Shown in pieces: positions 1 to 6,698 of a stretch of DNA of 15,275 bases. This DNA is from Bacillota bacterium. Lineage in GTDB: Bacteria; Bacillota; Clostridia; Clostridiales; Clostridiaceae. How positions within the stretch are numbered: the stretch's first letter is position 1; the number at the start of each line of letters is the position of its first letter. Both the position numbers and the translations under genes were made by a program. The notes beneath the pieces are model-generated. The model was not told the origin of the DNA and made no database searches. It saw only the letters and a list, made by a program, of their open reading frames with translations. Where the stretch lies: positions 1 to 15,275 of the forward strand of contig JAJYBA010000022.1 of the NCBI GenBank assembly GCA_021779235.1. The letters are read 5' to 3'.

Positions 1-421
1 TGTATATAGATGAAAGAGCAACAAAAATTAAAGCAGGACAAATAACCCAAAGGGAATATAGTGTTCTTTGGTCTTTTATAATATATGTACTAATGAAAGG
101 TGAAAAAAGAAATACGAAAATTGTTATAAGTATAGACCATACAAAATCAAAAACTAAGGAGGTATGTATAGACTTGTTTAAGTTGCCATAATCATTAATT
201 CCATAATAGGATGAGGCTTCTTTTGAAATAGCTGTTACCATTCCACCACAAATAAGACAAGTGAATAAATCATAAATAGGCATTACAAGGCTGTATAGCC
301 CCATACCCTCTGCTCCTAATTTTTTTGATAGTAAAATTGAAAACATAAACCTTAGTATTCCAGCAGTTAAATTTGATACTGTTAATATTATTGAGTCTCT
401 GTAGAAAGTATCTTTAATCAT
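1..421 (-). CDS. spoVB: SpoVB-like polysaccharide/lipid flippase, N-terminal part (cut by window edge)
   Basis: The reverse strand reads from an ATG at 421-419, preceded by a strong SD (AAGGAGG, 430-436 on the plus strand), for 140 codons and runs off the left edge. The start reads MIKDTFYRDSIILTVSNL. It continues with a GAEGMGLYSLVMPIYDL stretch and GGMVTAISKEAS, the pattern of SpoVB and related MATE/MOP-superfamily polysaccharide flippases. Hydrophobic segments fall at about residues 10-30, 40-65 and 85-105. In Bacillus, SpoVB is needed for spore cortex formation and is thought to move lipid-linked precursors across the membrane. That role is carried over from the family, and a paralogous flippase is possible because only the N-terminus is visible. 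The gene diverges from everything to its right and has its own sigma-E-like promoter, which would fit mother-cell expression. Confidence 0.72.
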   Translation of the reverse strand, partial: MIKDTFYRDSIILTVSNLTAGILRFMFSILLSKKLGAEGMGLYSLVMPIYDLFTCLICGGMVTAISKEASSYYGINDYGNLNKSIHTSLVFDFVWSILITIFVFLFSPFISTYIIKDQRTLYSLWVICPALIFVALSSIY

Positions 422-429
422 AAAAGGAT

Positions 430-473
430 CCTCCTTGTTCTTCCCAGTGGGTAGATAACAGTTATTAATAATT
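430..473 (-). repeat. Hairpin/SD cassette copy A (spoVB leader)
   Basis: On the minus strand this reads TTATTAATAACTGTTATCTACC, with the right-arm core TGTTATCTAC, then 12 bases, then CAAGGAGG, which is the SD of spoVB. The left arm is diverged (the remaining symmetry is TTATTAATAA). The right arm, spacer length and SD match three other copies at 1419-1468, 4316-4366 and 10464-10513. Confidence 0.6.
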
Positions 474-500
474 AGTATGTGAAGCTTGATGATTATATTC
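471..500 (-). promoter_or_regulatory. Sigma-E-like promoter for spoVB
   Basis: Read on the minus strand, GAATATA (plus 494-500) is followed after 14 bases by CATACTAAT (plus 471-479). This resembles the sporulation sigma-E pattern (a GAATATT-type -35, 14-15 bases, then CATACAnT). It has one mismatch in the -35 and about two in the -10. The position, about 50 bases upstream of the spoVB start, is right. It is a motif match only. Confidence 0.4.
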
Positions 501-617
501 TATAAGGCACATAAAAATAAATAAAAGTCAAATAGATTAGTCTATTGATTTTCTATTCATTAGAATGTTTCAGAATATAAAACTGCGTTTCTTTTTAAAA
601 TTAATAGTGGAAATTAT

Positions 618-646
618 TTGACATAGGATTATGAAAATTATATAAT
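618..646 (+). promoter_or_regulatory. Perfect-consensus sigma-A promoter
   Basis: TTGACA at 618-623 and TATAAT at 641-646 are separated by exactly 17 bases, an ideal housekeeping promoter. A start near 653 would give a leader of about 185 nt before the gene at 839. It is the strongest promoter sequence in the window. Confidence 0.85.
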
Positions 647-696
647 ACCAAGTGTAAGAGGAATCTTTAATTAAAAAATTAATTTAATATAAAAAT

Positions 697-748
697 AAGT
701 AAATAAATAAGTAAATAAATAAGTAAATAAGTAAATAAATAAGTAATT
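697..748 (+). repeat. Tetranucleotide microsatellite (AAGT/AAAT)
   Basis: The sequence is a chain of 4-base words: AAGTAAATAAAT at 697-708 and again at 709-720, AAGTAAAT at 721-728, AAGTAAATAAAT at 729-740, then the decayed AAGTAATT at 741-748. The 12-base unit therefore occurs three times, with one copy missing a word. It lies in the predicted leader between the promoter at 618-646 and the start codon at 839. Confidence 0.9.
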
Positions 749-838
749 AGGAAATAAATATACAAAAGTGTTTATGCGACTTTATAAGGGAAATTAATTG
801 ATAATTTTGCATAATATAAATGTATAGGGGGAAATAAG

Positions 839-1363
839 GTGAGTGAACAGATTATTCAACAATATGTGAAATCTTCTTTTTTGAAAAATCAATTTTTTAG
901 TTTCAAAGTAAATGGGGCACTTAAAAATTGTAATAAAATTAAAGAATATTTACTTAACAAAGATTATTTAAGTAAATTGGATAGTAAATTAAATTTAGTA
1001 ACCTCTGATGGGGATAGCAATGAGGTAGAGAATAGTTATTTATTATATAAGGGATATAACAAGGATGGAAGCATAAAGCCCATAAGAAAATATACTATTA
1101 TGAATGGTGAGATAGTAGAATATAGCAATGTGATTAAGGGCGACATTATTATTATAGATTTATATGAAAAAAGCATATACTTGCATAACTATTTCAAAGA
1201 TAGCCACTATATTACAGGCTTTTTACTGAAGGAAGAAATAAAATCCGAAAGAAATAAAACTTTGATTTTTAGTAATGAAAAAGTTAAAATAAATATTAAA
1301 AATATTAATAAATATGATACTACTAGTGTGGTTGATGATTTTGTAAATAATTTTATTATGTAA
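839..1363 (+). CDS. Hypothetical protein, 174 aa
   Basis: I do not recognise this protein. It starts at a GTG with a G-rich SD (TAGGGGG, about 825-831). It is lysine-, asparagine- and isoleucine-rich with no signal peptide or membrane segment, so it is probably cytosolic. The middle (about residues 65-135) looks beta-rich, with alternating hydrophobics such as IKGDIIIIDLYEKSIYLHNY, and the end is charged. No catalytic motif or cysteine pair is visible apart from one isolated Cys near residue 31. It is transcribed alone: a perfect sigma-A promoter lies upstream and a strong terminator begins at its stop codon. It diverges from spoVB. Codon use and base composition match the neighbours, so the ORF appears real. 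No function is proposed. Confidence 0.75.
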   Translation: MSEQIIQQYVKSSFLKNQFFSFKVNGALKNCNKIKEYLLNKDYLSKLDSKLNLVTSDGDSNEVENSYLLYKGYNKDGSIKPIRKYTIMNGEIVEYSNVIKGDIIIIDLYEKSIYLHNYFKDSHYITGFLLKEEIKSERNKTLIFSNEKVKINIKNINKYDTTSVVDDFVNNFIM

Positions 1364-1389
1364 AAAGCTCTCCAAATGGGGAGCTTTTT
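1362..1389 (+). terminator. Intrinsic terminator after the 174-aa gene
   Basis: The arms AAAAAGCTCTCC (1362-1373) and GGGGAGCTTTTT (1378-1389) pair over 12 bp with one G-U, with loop AAAT. The stem starts inside the stop codon and the U-run is the end of the right arm. The A-rich left arm means it may also work leftward. Confidence 0.88.
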
Positions 1390-1418
1390 ATGTTAAAATA
1401 CTTTTATTAGTATATTAA

Positions 1419-1468
1419 GGAGAATAACAATTAATAATTGCTGTCTGCTTAAAAGAAAAGCAAGGGGG
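1419..1468 (+). repeat. Hairpin/SD cassette copy B (rubrerythrin-like gene leader)
   Basis: AATAACAATTA and TAATTGCTGTCT form a partly decayed inverted repeat, followed by CTGCT, 11 bases and CAAGGGGG, the SD of the gene at 1481. The left half and centre match copy C base for base over TAACAATTAATAATTG. Confidence 0.65.
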
Positions 1469-1480
1469 AAAGAGATCAAT

Positions 1481-2035
1481 ATGAAATGTTTGGTATGTGG
1501 GATGAAGATAAATATAAATAATTTTCATATAAATAATGAGGGCTTATTAGAAGAAAATGAAAGAGAACATATTAAATATTGCCCATTTTGTGGTGTGCTT
1601 GCTAAGTATTTAAAACCTGAAGGCGAAATATATAAGGTTGATGCTGAAAGTTTAGATGACAATACTTTAGTAATACTAGATCATGCAATGAAGCTTGAAA
1701 TATTTAATTCTGAGTTTTATAAGGCTGCGGCTGAACTTGCTCATAGTGGGCACGTTAAAGAAATCTTTGAAGCACTTTCAAAGATTGAAAAGATGCATGC
1801 TATAGTGCATCAAAAATTAGGAGGGTTCAAAGAATTACCTAAATTAGCCAAAGTGGATTATAGTAAATATAAAAACGACAAAAGCTTAATGGAGCTGGCA
1901 GAAAATAGAGAGAGCCATGCTGTTAAGTTTTACGAAAAATACGCAAAAGAAATAAATAATTCAATTGTTAAAGAAGTGCTTATTGCTTTATCGGAGGTTG
2001 AACGGGACCACATACAAATTGCTAGAAATTATTAG
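1481..2035 (+). CDS. Rubrerythrin-like protein with N-terminal zinc ribbon (ferritin-like di-iron)
   Basis: This 184-aa protein has two parts. Residues 1-45 hold two CxxC pairs (C3/C6 and C34/C37, the second in CPFCG), a rubredoxin-like metal ribbon. Residues 60-184 form a four-helix ferritin-like domain with repeated metal motifs: E73-x6-Y80, E103-x2-H106, E144-x6-Y151 and E174-x2-H177. These are the residues that hold a di-iron site in rubrerythrins, which detoxify peroxide and oxygen in anaerobes. The ribbon precedes the di-iron domain, the order of reverse rubrerythrins; classical rubrerythrins have it at the C-terminus. The long gap between the cysteine pairs (27 residues) is shorter than in true rubredoxins, so zinc rather than iron may bind. 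The SD AAGGGGG (1462-1468) sits in a repeat cassette. It appears to be a single gene. Peroxidase activity is inferred from the family. Confidence 0.75.
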   Translation: MKCLVCGMKININNFHINNEGLLEENEREHIKYCPFCGVLAKYLKPEGEIYKVDAESLDDNTLVILDHAMKLEIFNSEFYKAAAELAHSGHVKEIFEALSKIEKMHAIVHQKLGGFKELPKLAKVDYSKYKNDKSLMELAENRESHAVKFYEKYAKEINNSIVKEVLIALSEVERDHIQIARNY

Positions 2036-2059
2036 GCACCCTTCTAAGGTACCTAATAA
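2029..2059 (+). terminator. Hairpin overlapping the stop codon (weak terminator candidate)
   Basis: TTATTAGGCACC (2029-2040) pairs with GGTACCTAATAA (2048-2059) over 12 bp with one C-A mismatch, with a 7-base loop. There is no U-run after it, so termination is uncertain. It may instead protect the 3' end. Confidence 0.4.
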
Positions 2060-2104
2060 AGTTACTTAAGTGAATTAAGCTACTTTAGCGGATTATTAAT
2101 ACAT

Positions 2105-2142
2105 ATACTCTAATCTATATAAATATATATAGATTAGAGTAT
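2105..2142 (+). repeat. Perfect 17-bp inverted repeat upstream of an SD
   Basis: ATACTCTAATCTATATA (2105-2121) pairs perfectly with its reverse complement at 2126-2142 around the loop AATA. It ends about 10 bases before the SD GGGGGG of the gene at 2163. The stem is AT-rich and lacks a clear U-run, so it could be a weak terminator or a leader hairpin. Confidence 0.85.
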
Positions 2143-2162
2143 TTATAATTTAGGGGGGAAGT

Positions 2163-3460
2163 ATGAAGAAGACCATTGGATTTATAGTTATTTTAGCTGC
2201 AATGGCTTTTGCACTATTTTCATTGAAAAGTTCTTTTGAAGAATATAGGGTTATAGTGAAAGATGAAGTTATAAAATCACAGATATTATTTAAAGGGCTA
2301 AGTAATGCTGTAGATTTTACGAGAGACAGTGAGGGAAACTATTATTTAGCTTTCAAAGATAGAATACAGTACATTGATAAAGTTGGTAAAGCATATGATG
2401 TATTTACAAACAAAAAACTAAGTATAACTAGTTTAGACTATAGTAATGAAATGTTGTATTACGCATCAGGTACTAAAGTCTATTCGTATAATTTAATATC
2501 AAAGGAAAATAAAGAAATAATTAAAAATATACCTAATTATGGGGATTATAATAGCAGCTTGATTAAAATTAATGGAGAATACTTATTTGTTACAATAGGT
2601 GCAGCAACGAATTCTGGAGTAGTAGGGACTGACAATAAGTGGTTAGATGAGTACCCGCAAAATCATGATGTGTCGCCAAAGGGTATAACTATAAAAGGAA
2701 TTAATTTCGGAGAGAAAAAAACTGGCGCCTTTGTCTCATATAAAACTAGAAACATAAAGGGACAAATGATAACAGAACATATGCCTGGAAATTCATCTAT
2801 AATAATTTATAATTTAAAAACTGGAGTAGAAGAAACCTTTGCTTGGGGGATAAGAAATATGAAGGCAATAGATTTTACCAGTGAGGGGAAATTATTAGTC
2901 ACTGTGGGAGGCATGGAGGATAGAGGTCTGAGGCCAGTAAAGGGGATAGTGATTATATATACCAGATTAAAAAAAATGCATGGTATGGTTTTCCTGATTA
3001 TACTGGTGGAGATCCTATAACGTCTCCTAAATTTAAAGGTTTAAATAATAAGACTATACCATTTATTTTAGATCAGCACCCCACAACAAACCCTCCTGCA
3101 CCAATTTATCAACATAGTGCAGTAGATAGTTTAGTGGGTTTAACAATCGATAAAAAAGGAACCTTAGGGGAGAAAGACTGTATATATTTCTATGAAAGAA
3201 ATGATAATAGTATATATAGTTTAAATAAAATCAGTGCACTTAAAGAAAAAATTACTTTTGGAAATGGTACTTATATATCTAGTATGAAATTTTTTGATGA
3301 TTTAATGGTGCTAGACTCTAATAATGGATATCTGATTAGTATAGGCAAAAATGAGGACAATGATATTAGCAAGGGAACACAAAAATTTATTTACTATTTA
3401 TTAGCAATTGTGGTAACTTTAATAGTTAGTATACTTGTTGGTTTAGGTAAAAGAAAATAG
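2163..3460 (+). pseudogene. Membrane-anchored sugar-dehydrogenase-like beta-propeller, frameshifted
   Basis: Two reading frames, 2163-3020 and the one ending at 3460, belong to one 432-aa protein split by a one-base deletion in the G run at 2942-2945. Reading one extra G gives the seamless join RPVKGDSDYIYQIKK, then NAWYGFPDYTGGDP. The join resembles the soluble glucose/sorbosone dehydrogenase family (beta-propeller), as do SGVVGTDNKWL and WGIRNMKAIDFTSEGKL. Residues 4-22 form an N-terminal membrane anchor or signal segment, and about 408-427 form a C-terminal membrane helix followed by GKRK. The propeller therefore probably faces outward, held at both ends. Substrate is unknown, and PQQ use in a Clostridium would be surprising, so it may be non-enzymatic. 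The zero-frame product stops 25 residues after the shift. The gene may be inactive, may be rescued by -1 frameshifting at a slippery site, or may reflect a sequencing error. The SD is GGGGGG just before ATG 2163. Confidence 0.65.
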
Positions 3461-3468
3461 AATACAGT

Positions 3469-3491
3469 AAATATATTATTAATATATTTTT
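3469..3491 (+). terminator. AT-only inverted repeat, possible weak terminator
   Basis: AAATATATTA (3469-3478) and TAATATATTT (3480-3489) are perfect reverse complements around one central base, followed by more Ts. An all-AU stem is weak. It could end the upstream gene or act as a leader hairpin for the gene at 3532. Confidence 0.3.
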
Positions 3492-3531
3492 AATGTATTT
3501 TTAGTGTATACTAAATTGAGAGGTGAACTAG

Positions 3532-4233
3532 TTGAAAAAAAGATTTGAAGCTACTTATGGAAAAACTTTAAAAGGACTAATGGTAACGGTAAATCCAATT
3601 AAAAAAAAGATTATGAAAACTCATTGTACAGTTCATAAATTTATAAATATTCAAGCTATTGAGATTTTAAAAAATGAGGGCTATAGCGAAGTTCATACTT
3701 TTTACAAAGGACATATAAAAGAACTAAACAAGGGAGTTACTTGGGCGGATCAAGATTTTAAAAGTTCTAATCATTTTTATCATCATATTAAGGGGACTGG
3801 GCTGTATGGATTTTCAAATGCATTAATAGAATTTGAGAAATACTATAAATGTGCTTTAAAATTTATGGAAGCAGGGGATACAAAGCAAGCTTTGTTTTAT
3901 TTTGGAGCAGCATGTCATTTAGTTCAAGATGCTACTGTTCCTCAACATGTGAATAATAAGTTGCTTAAAAATCACAGGAATTTTGAGCTTTGGATTATAA
4001 GTAAATTAATGAGTGATTATTCTTTTCCTATTTTTAATGAAATAATAAAACAGGATAAAATAGAAGACTATATAAAAAATAATGCATTATTTGCTAATGA
4101 AACTTATATTTCTCACGCAAATATAAAAAACAAGGAAGATAGATACAAGAAAATATCCACCCTTATTGTGCAAAGAGCACAAAAGACTACTGCGGGTCTC
4201 ATGTTAAATTTTTATAATGAGATTAAGAAATAA
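3532..4233 (+). CDS. Zinc-dependent phospholipase C family protein, no signal peptide
   Basis: This 233-aa protein belongs to the zinc-dependent phospholipase C family (Clostridium alpha-toxin N-domain, B. cereus PLC). Candidate metal ligands appear in family order: H31 or H35, D73 in WADQDF, H81/H84/H85, H129-x3-D133-x5-H139, and H148-x3-E152. The C-terminal stretch YISHANIKNKEDRY, then KTTAGLMLNFYNEI, also parallels alpha-toxin. Secreted members have a signal peptide, and the new N-terminal Trp binds a zinc. Here no signal peptide exists: the TTG start at 3532 has a good SD (GAGAGGTGA) and an in-frame stop directly before it. The lipid-binding PLAT domain of alpha-toxin is also absent. The protein is therefore probably cytosolic and may have an incomplete zinc site. 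Whether it hydrolyses phospholipids cannot be told. The transcript ends at the terminator starting inside its last codons. Confidence 0.78.
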   Translation: MKKRFEATYGKTLKGLMVTVNPIKKKIMKTHCTVHKFINIQAIEILKNEGYSEVHTFYKGHIKELNKGVTWADQDFKSSNHFYHHIKGTGLYGFSNALIEFEKYYKCALKFMEAGDTKQALFYFGAACHLVQDATVPQHVNNKLLKNHRNFELWIISKLMSDYSFPIFNEIIKQDKIEDYIKNNALFANETYISHANIKNKEDRYKKISTLIVQRAQKTTAGLMLNFYNEIKK

Positions 4234-4265
4234 TTCCTTTATTTTAGAGGGATTATTTTGTTTTT
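4229..4265 (+). terminator. Intrinsic terminator after the phospholipase-like gene
   Basis: AATAATTCC (4229-4237) pairs with GGGATTATT (4249-4257), with one G-U and further weak pairs into the loop. TTGTTTTT (4258-4265) follows. It overlaps the stop codon. Confidence 0.7.
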
Positions 4266-4315
4266 GAAGAATAACTTAAAAAATAGGTAAAACATATAAA
4301 ATCATATTTGGTGAG

Positions 4316-4366
4316 GTAGATAACAATTAATAATTGTTATTTACTACAAAGGAATACAAGGGGGGG
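4316..4366 (+). repeat. Hairpin/SD cassette copy C (best preserved)
   Basis: GTAGATAACAATTA (4316-4329) and TAATTGTTATTTAC (4331-4344) are complementary over 14 bases with one G-U around a single central A. TTACT is followed by 11 bases and CAAGGGGGGG, the SD for the TTG start at 4373. This copy defines the element best. Confidence 0.75.
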
Positions 4367-4372
4367 CAATAA

Positions 4373-4912
4373 TTGAAGAAGGAGGCTTTTATAAATTTAG
4401 AGAAAGAAATTTTCAAAGGAAATTTATTAGATATAGGTTTGTCTAACCATGGAATTATATATAACATCTACAAAGAGTATACTGATGATAGTAGTACTAT
4501 CGAGTATATAGAAGGTAAAGAGGAAAAGAAAAGAATAGAGGAGGGGCTATATGACACCTGTGCATTGTTTCTTACATTAAGTGATATAAAACTTACACAT
4601 AGCAAAAATAAATTGATAAAAGATATTTATAAATTTTTGAAAGAAGACGGACTTTTATATATATGGGACATAGATAAAGGCTTTATGAAATTTTTCAATT
4701 CAAAGATGAAAATTGTATTACCAGACAAAAGCACAAAAGAAATATATTTAAGAGACCTTAGTATATTTAAAAATAGTTCTAAAGAAAATACAATGAAAAT
4801 ACTGCAACCTTATTTTGAGATATTAACTTTAAAAAATTCGGATAATATTTATTATATGATATGCAAAAAGAGAGGAAAAACAAAAGATGAAACTAACACT
4901 AGTGGGAGTTAA
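4373..4912 (+). CDS. SAM-dependent methyltransferase-like protein
   Basis: The 179-aa product has the outline of a class I methyltransferase: NLLDIGLSNHG (about residues 17-27) resembles the SAM-binding motif I but lacks the full GxGxG. LYDTCALFLTLSDI (about 59-72) sits where strand 4 is expected. LIKDIYKFLKEDGLLYIWDI (about 82-101) matches the usual strand 5 region. SAM binding may be weakened. It starts at TTG 4373, six bases after an unusually long SD (AAGGGGGGG). It overlaps the next gene by 26 bases, so the two are translationally linked and probably serve one pathway with the radical SAM protein. Substrate is unknown. The C-terminal 20 residues are charged and may be unstructured, since their sequence also has to encode the next gene's start. 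Confidence 0.55.
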   Translation: MKKEAFINLEKEIFKGNLLDIGLSNHGIIYNIYKEYTDDSSTIEYIEGKEEKKRIEEGLYDTCALFLTLSDIKLTHSKNKLIKDIYKFLKEDGLLYIWDIDKGFMKFFNSKMKIVLPDKSTKEIYLRDLSIFKNSSKENTMKILQPYFEILTLKNSDNIYYMICKKRGKTKDETNTSGS

Positions 4913-6572
4913 CTCCAAATTTACACATAGTAACCTTGCAATTAGATATTTAAAAACATTTACTGAAGATTTGGATTATGAATGTATTATAAAAGAGTTT
5001 TCTATAAATGATAGAGTAGAGAGGATTGTTCAAGAAATTATATCTGAAAAAGCAGATATAGTGGCTTTTTCTTGTTATATATGGAATAAGGATTATGTTA
5101 AACAGATATCTGATTTAATTAAACTTATAGATAACAATATAAAATTGTTATATGGTGGGCCTGAAGTATCCTTTGACAGTGAAAAGTATTTAAAAGATAG
5201 TTTTGCAGATTATTTAATTGAGGGAGAAGGGGAAGAAACCTTCAGAGAATTTATAGAATGTACAATAGGAAACAGAAGTCTTAAAGATGTCAAAGGTTTA
5301 TACTCTAAAGAAAATGGTGAAATATTTTATGGTGGAAAAAGAAAACTTATGGATTTAAATAAGCTTGTTTTTCCATACACTTATGATGATGATTTAAATA
5401 ACAAAATAGTATATTTTGAAGCATCACGTGGATGCCCTTTTAACTGTAAGTATTGCCTTTCTTCAACTATACGTGGAGTTAGGTTTATGGATACAGAAAG
5501 AGTTAAGAGGGATTTAAAAGTTTTAATAGATAGAAAGGTTAGGCTTATAAAATTTGTTGATAGAACTTTTAATTGTAATGATGAATTTGCTATGGGGATT
5601 TGGGAATATTTAATGGATTTAGATACGCAGACCACTTTCCATTTTGAAATTTCAGCTGATATATTAAACGATAAGCAGCTTAAACTTTTAGAGAAAGCTC
5701 CAAAGGGTAGATTTCAATTTGAAGTTGGGGTTCAGACCACAAATAATGAAGTATTAAAAAATATAAATAGATTTGTAGTTTTTGAGGATATAAAAAAGCA
5801 AGTTATGGAGCTAAATAAATACGGCAATATAAAGCAACATTTAGATTTAATTGCAGGGCTTCCAGGGGAAAACTATGAATCCTTTAAAAAGTCTTTTAAT
5901 GATTTGTACATCATAGCCCCAGACGAAATACAACTTGGATTTTTAAAAATATTAAAAGGCGCGCCTATGAAGGACGAAGTAGAGAAATGGGGAATTGTGC
6001 ACTCAAACTATACCCCTTATGAGGTGCTTAAAACTAAGGATATAAGTTATGAGGAAATCATCCTTTTAAAAAGAGTTGAAGAAATGGTGGATAAATACTA
6101 TAATTCTCAAAAGTTTAAAACTATTTTAAAATATTTTGTTCAAAGATTTGATACTCCATTTGAATTCTACTATGAGCTTGGGTTATTTTTTTATGAGAAA
6201 GGATATTTAAATAGAAATATTTCTTCAGTAGATTACTATAAAATTTTTATTGAATTTAATGAAGAAAAACTTAAAGAGGAAAGTTTTGTACTAAAAGAGA
6301 TTGTTAAATATGACTATCTTAAATATAACAAAAAGAAATGGCTTCCAGATTTTCTAGTTAGAGATGTAGATAAGGAAATAGAAAGAAAAATCAAAGAAAA
6401 GTTGTTACAAAATAATACTATAAGTAATGTAAATAATACTCACGTTGAAAAATATATGATTAATGTTTTAGACTATATAAAAAATAATACTATTTGTGAA
6501 GAAGAACGATATTTAGTTTATGATATTAATGATGAAGAAAATATAAAAGACATAACCTACATTTTAGTTTAG
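4887..6572 (+). CDS. B12-binding radical SAM protein (DUF4080 type)
   Basis: A 561-aa protein with a cobalamin-binding-like Rossmann domain at about residues 1-150 (VGVNSKFTHSNLAIRYL, then LLYGGPEVSFD and ADYLIEGEGEETF). A radical SAM barrel at about 170-400 carries the 4Fe-4S motif C183-x3-C187-x2-C190 in SRGCPFNCKYCLSS. LDLIAGLPGENYESF is the typical late-barrel signature, and the 160-residue tail is the DUF4080-type extension common in Clostridia. Such proteins use SAM and often cobalamin for methyl transfer or other radical chemistry; the substrate of this subgroup is not established to my knowledge. The start ATG lies inside the preceding methyltransferase-like gene, with SD AGAGG at 4871-4875. 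No classic DxHxxG base-off histidine motif is evident in the N-domain, so cobalamin, if bound, may be base-off without a His ligand. No strong terminator follows; a short 5-bp stem at 6610-6625 is weak. Confidence 0.83.
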   Translation: MKLTLVGVNSKFTHSNLAIRYLKTFTEDLDYECIIKEFSINDRVERIVQEIISEKADIVAFSCYIWNKDYVKQISDLIKLIDNNIKLLYGGPEVSFDSEKYLKDSFADYLIEGEGEETFREFIECTIGNRSLKDVKGLYSKENGEIFYGGKRKLMDLNKLVFPYTYDDDLNNKIVYFEASRGCPFNCKYCLSSTIRGVRFMDTERVKRDLKVLIDRKVRLIKFVDRTFNCNDEFAMGIWEYLMDLDTQTTFHFEISADILNDKQLKLLEKAPKGRFQFEVGVQTTNNEVLKNINRFVVFEDIKKQVMELNKYGNIKQHLDLIAGLPGENYESFKKSFNDLYIIAPDEIQLGFLKILKGAPMKDEVEKWGIVHSNYTPYEVLKTKDISYEEIILLKRVEEMVDKYYNSQKFKTILKYFVQRFDTPFEFYYELGLFFYEKGYLNRNISSVDYYKIFIEFNEEKLKEESFVLKEIVKYDYLKYNKKKWLPDFLVRDVDKEIERKIKEKLLQNNTISNVNNTHVEKYMINVLDYIKNNTICEEERYLVYDINDEENIKDITYILV

Positions 6573-6659
6573 AATTTGAAAAAGGCTAAATTAGTAAATT
6601 TAAAAACATAAGTCGCTTTAGACTTGAGTTTTAGAATACAAAATGAACTAATTTCAGAA

Positions 6660-6698
6660 AATGTAAATTGTGGAAAGAAATAAGTTGAAATTTACATT
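6660..6698. repeat. 10-bp perfect inverted repeat overlapping the ntp promoter -35
   Basis: AATGTAAATT at 6660-6669 and AATTTACATT at 6689-6698 are exact reverse complements separated by 19 bases. The right half begins within the -35 element TTGAAA. The centre-to-centre distance is 29 bases, near three DNA turns, which would suit binding of a dimeric regulator. As RNA it would lie upstream of the start site, so a DNA role is more likely. Confidence 0.5.

Noticed and set aside
697..748. CRISPR-like or iteron array
   Set aside because: The units are 4-12 bases with no spacers and simple AT words, so this is a microsatellite.
3134..3460. Separate small membrane protein gene
   Set aside because: There is no SD before 3134 and the frame stays open upstream to the frameshift at about 2945. 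It is the C-terminal part of the propeller protein.
4264..4300. Sigma-A promoter for the methyltransferase-like gene
   Set aside because: TTGAAG has no convincing -10 at 16-18 bases. A promoter is likely in this gap but cannot be placed.
5381..5635. Antisense open frame of 84 codons inside the radical SAM gene
   Set aside because: Shadow of a well-supported gene; no SD and no recognisable protein.
6610..6630. Terminator after the radical SAM gene
   Set aside because: The stem AAGTC/GACTT is only 5 bp and the following T run is interrupted; too weak to call.
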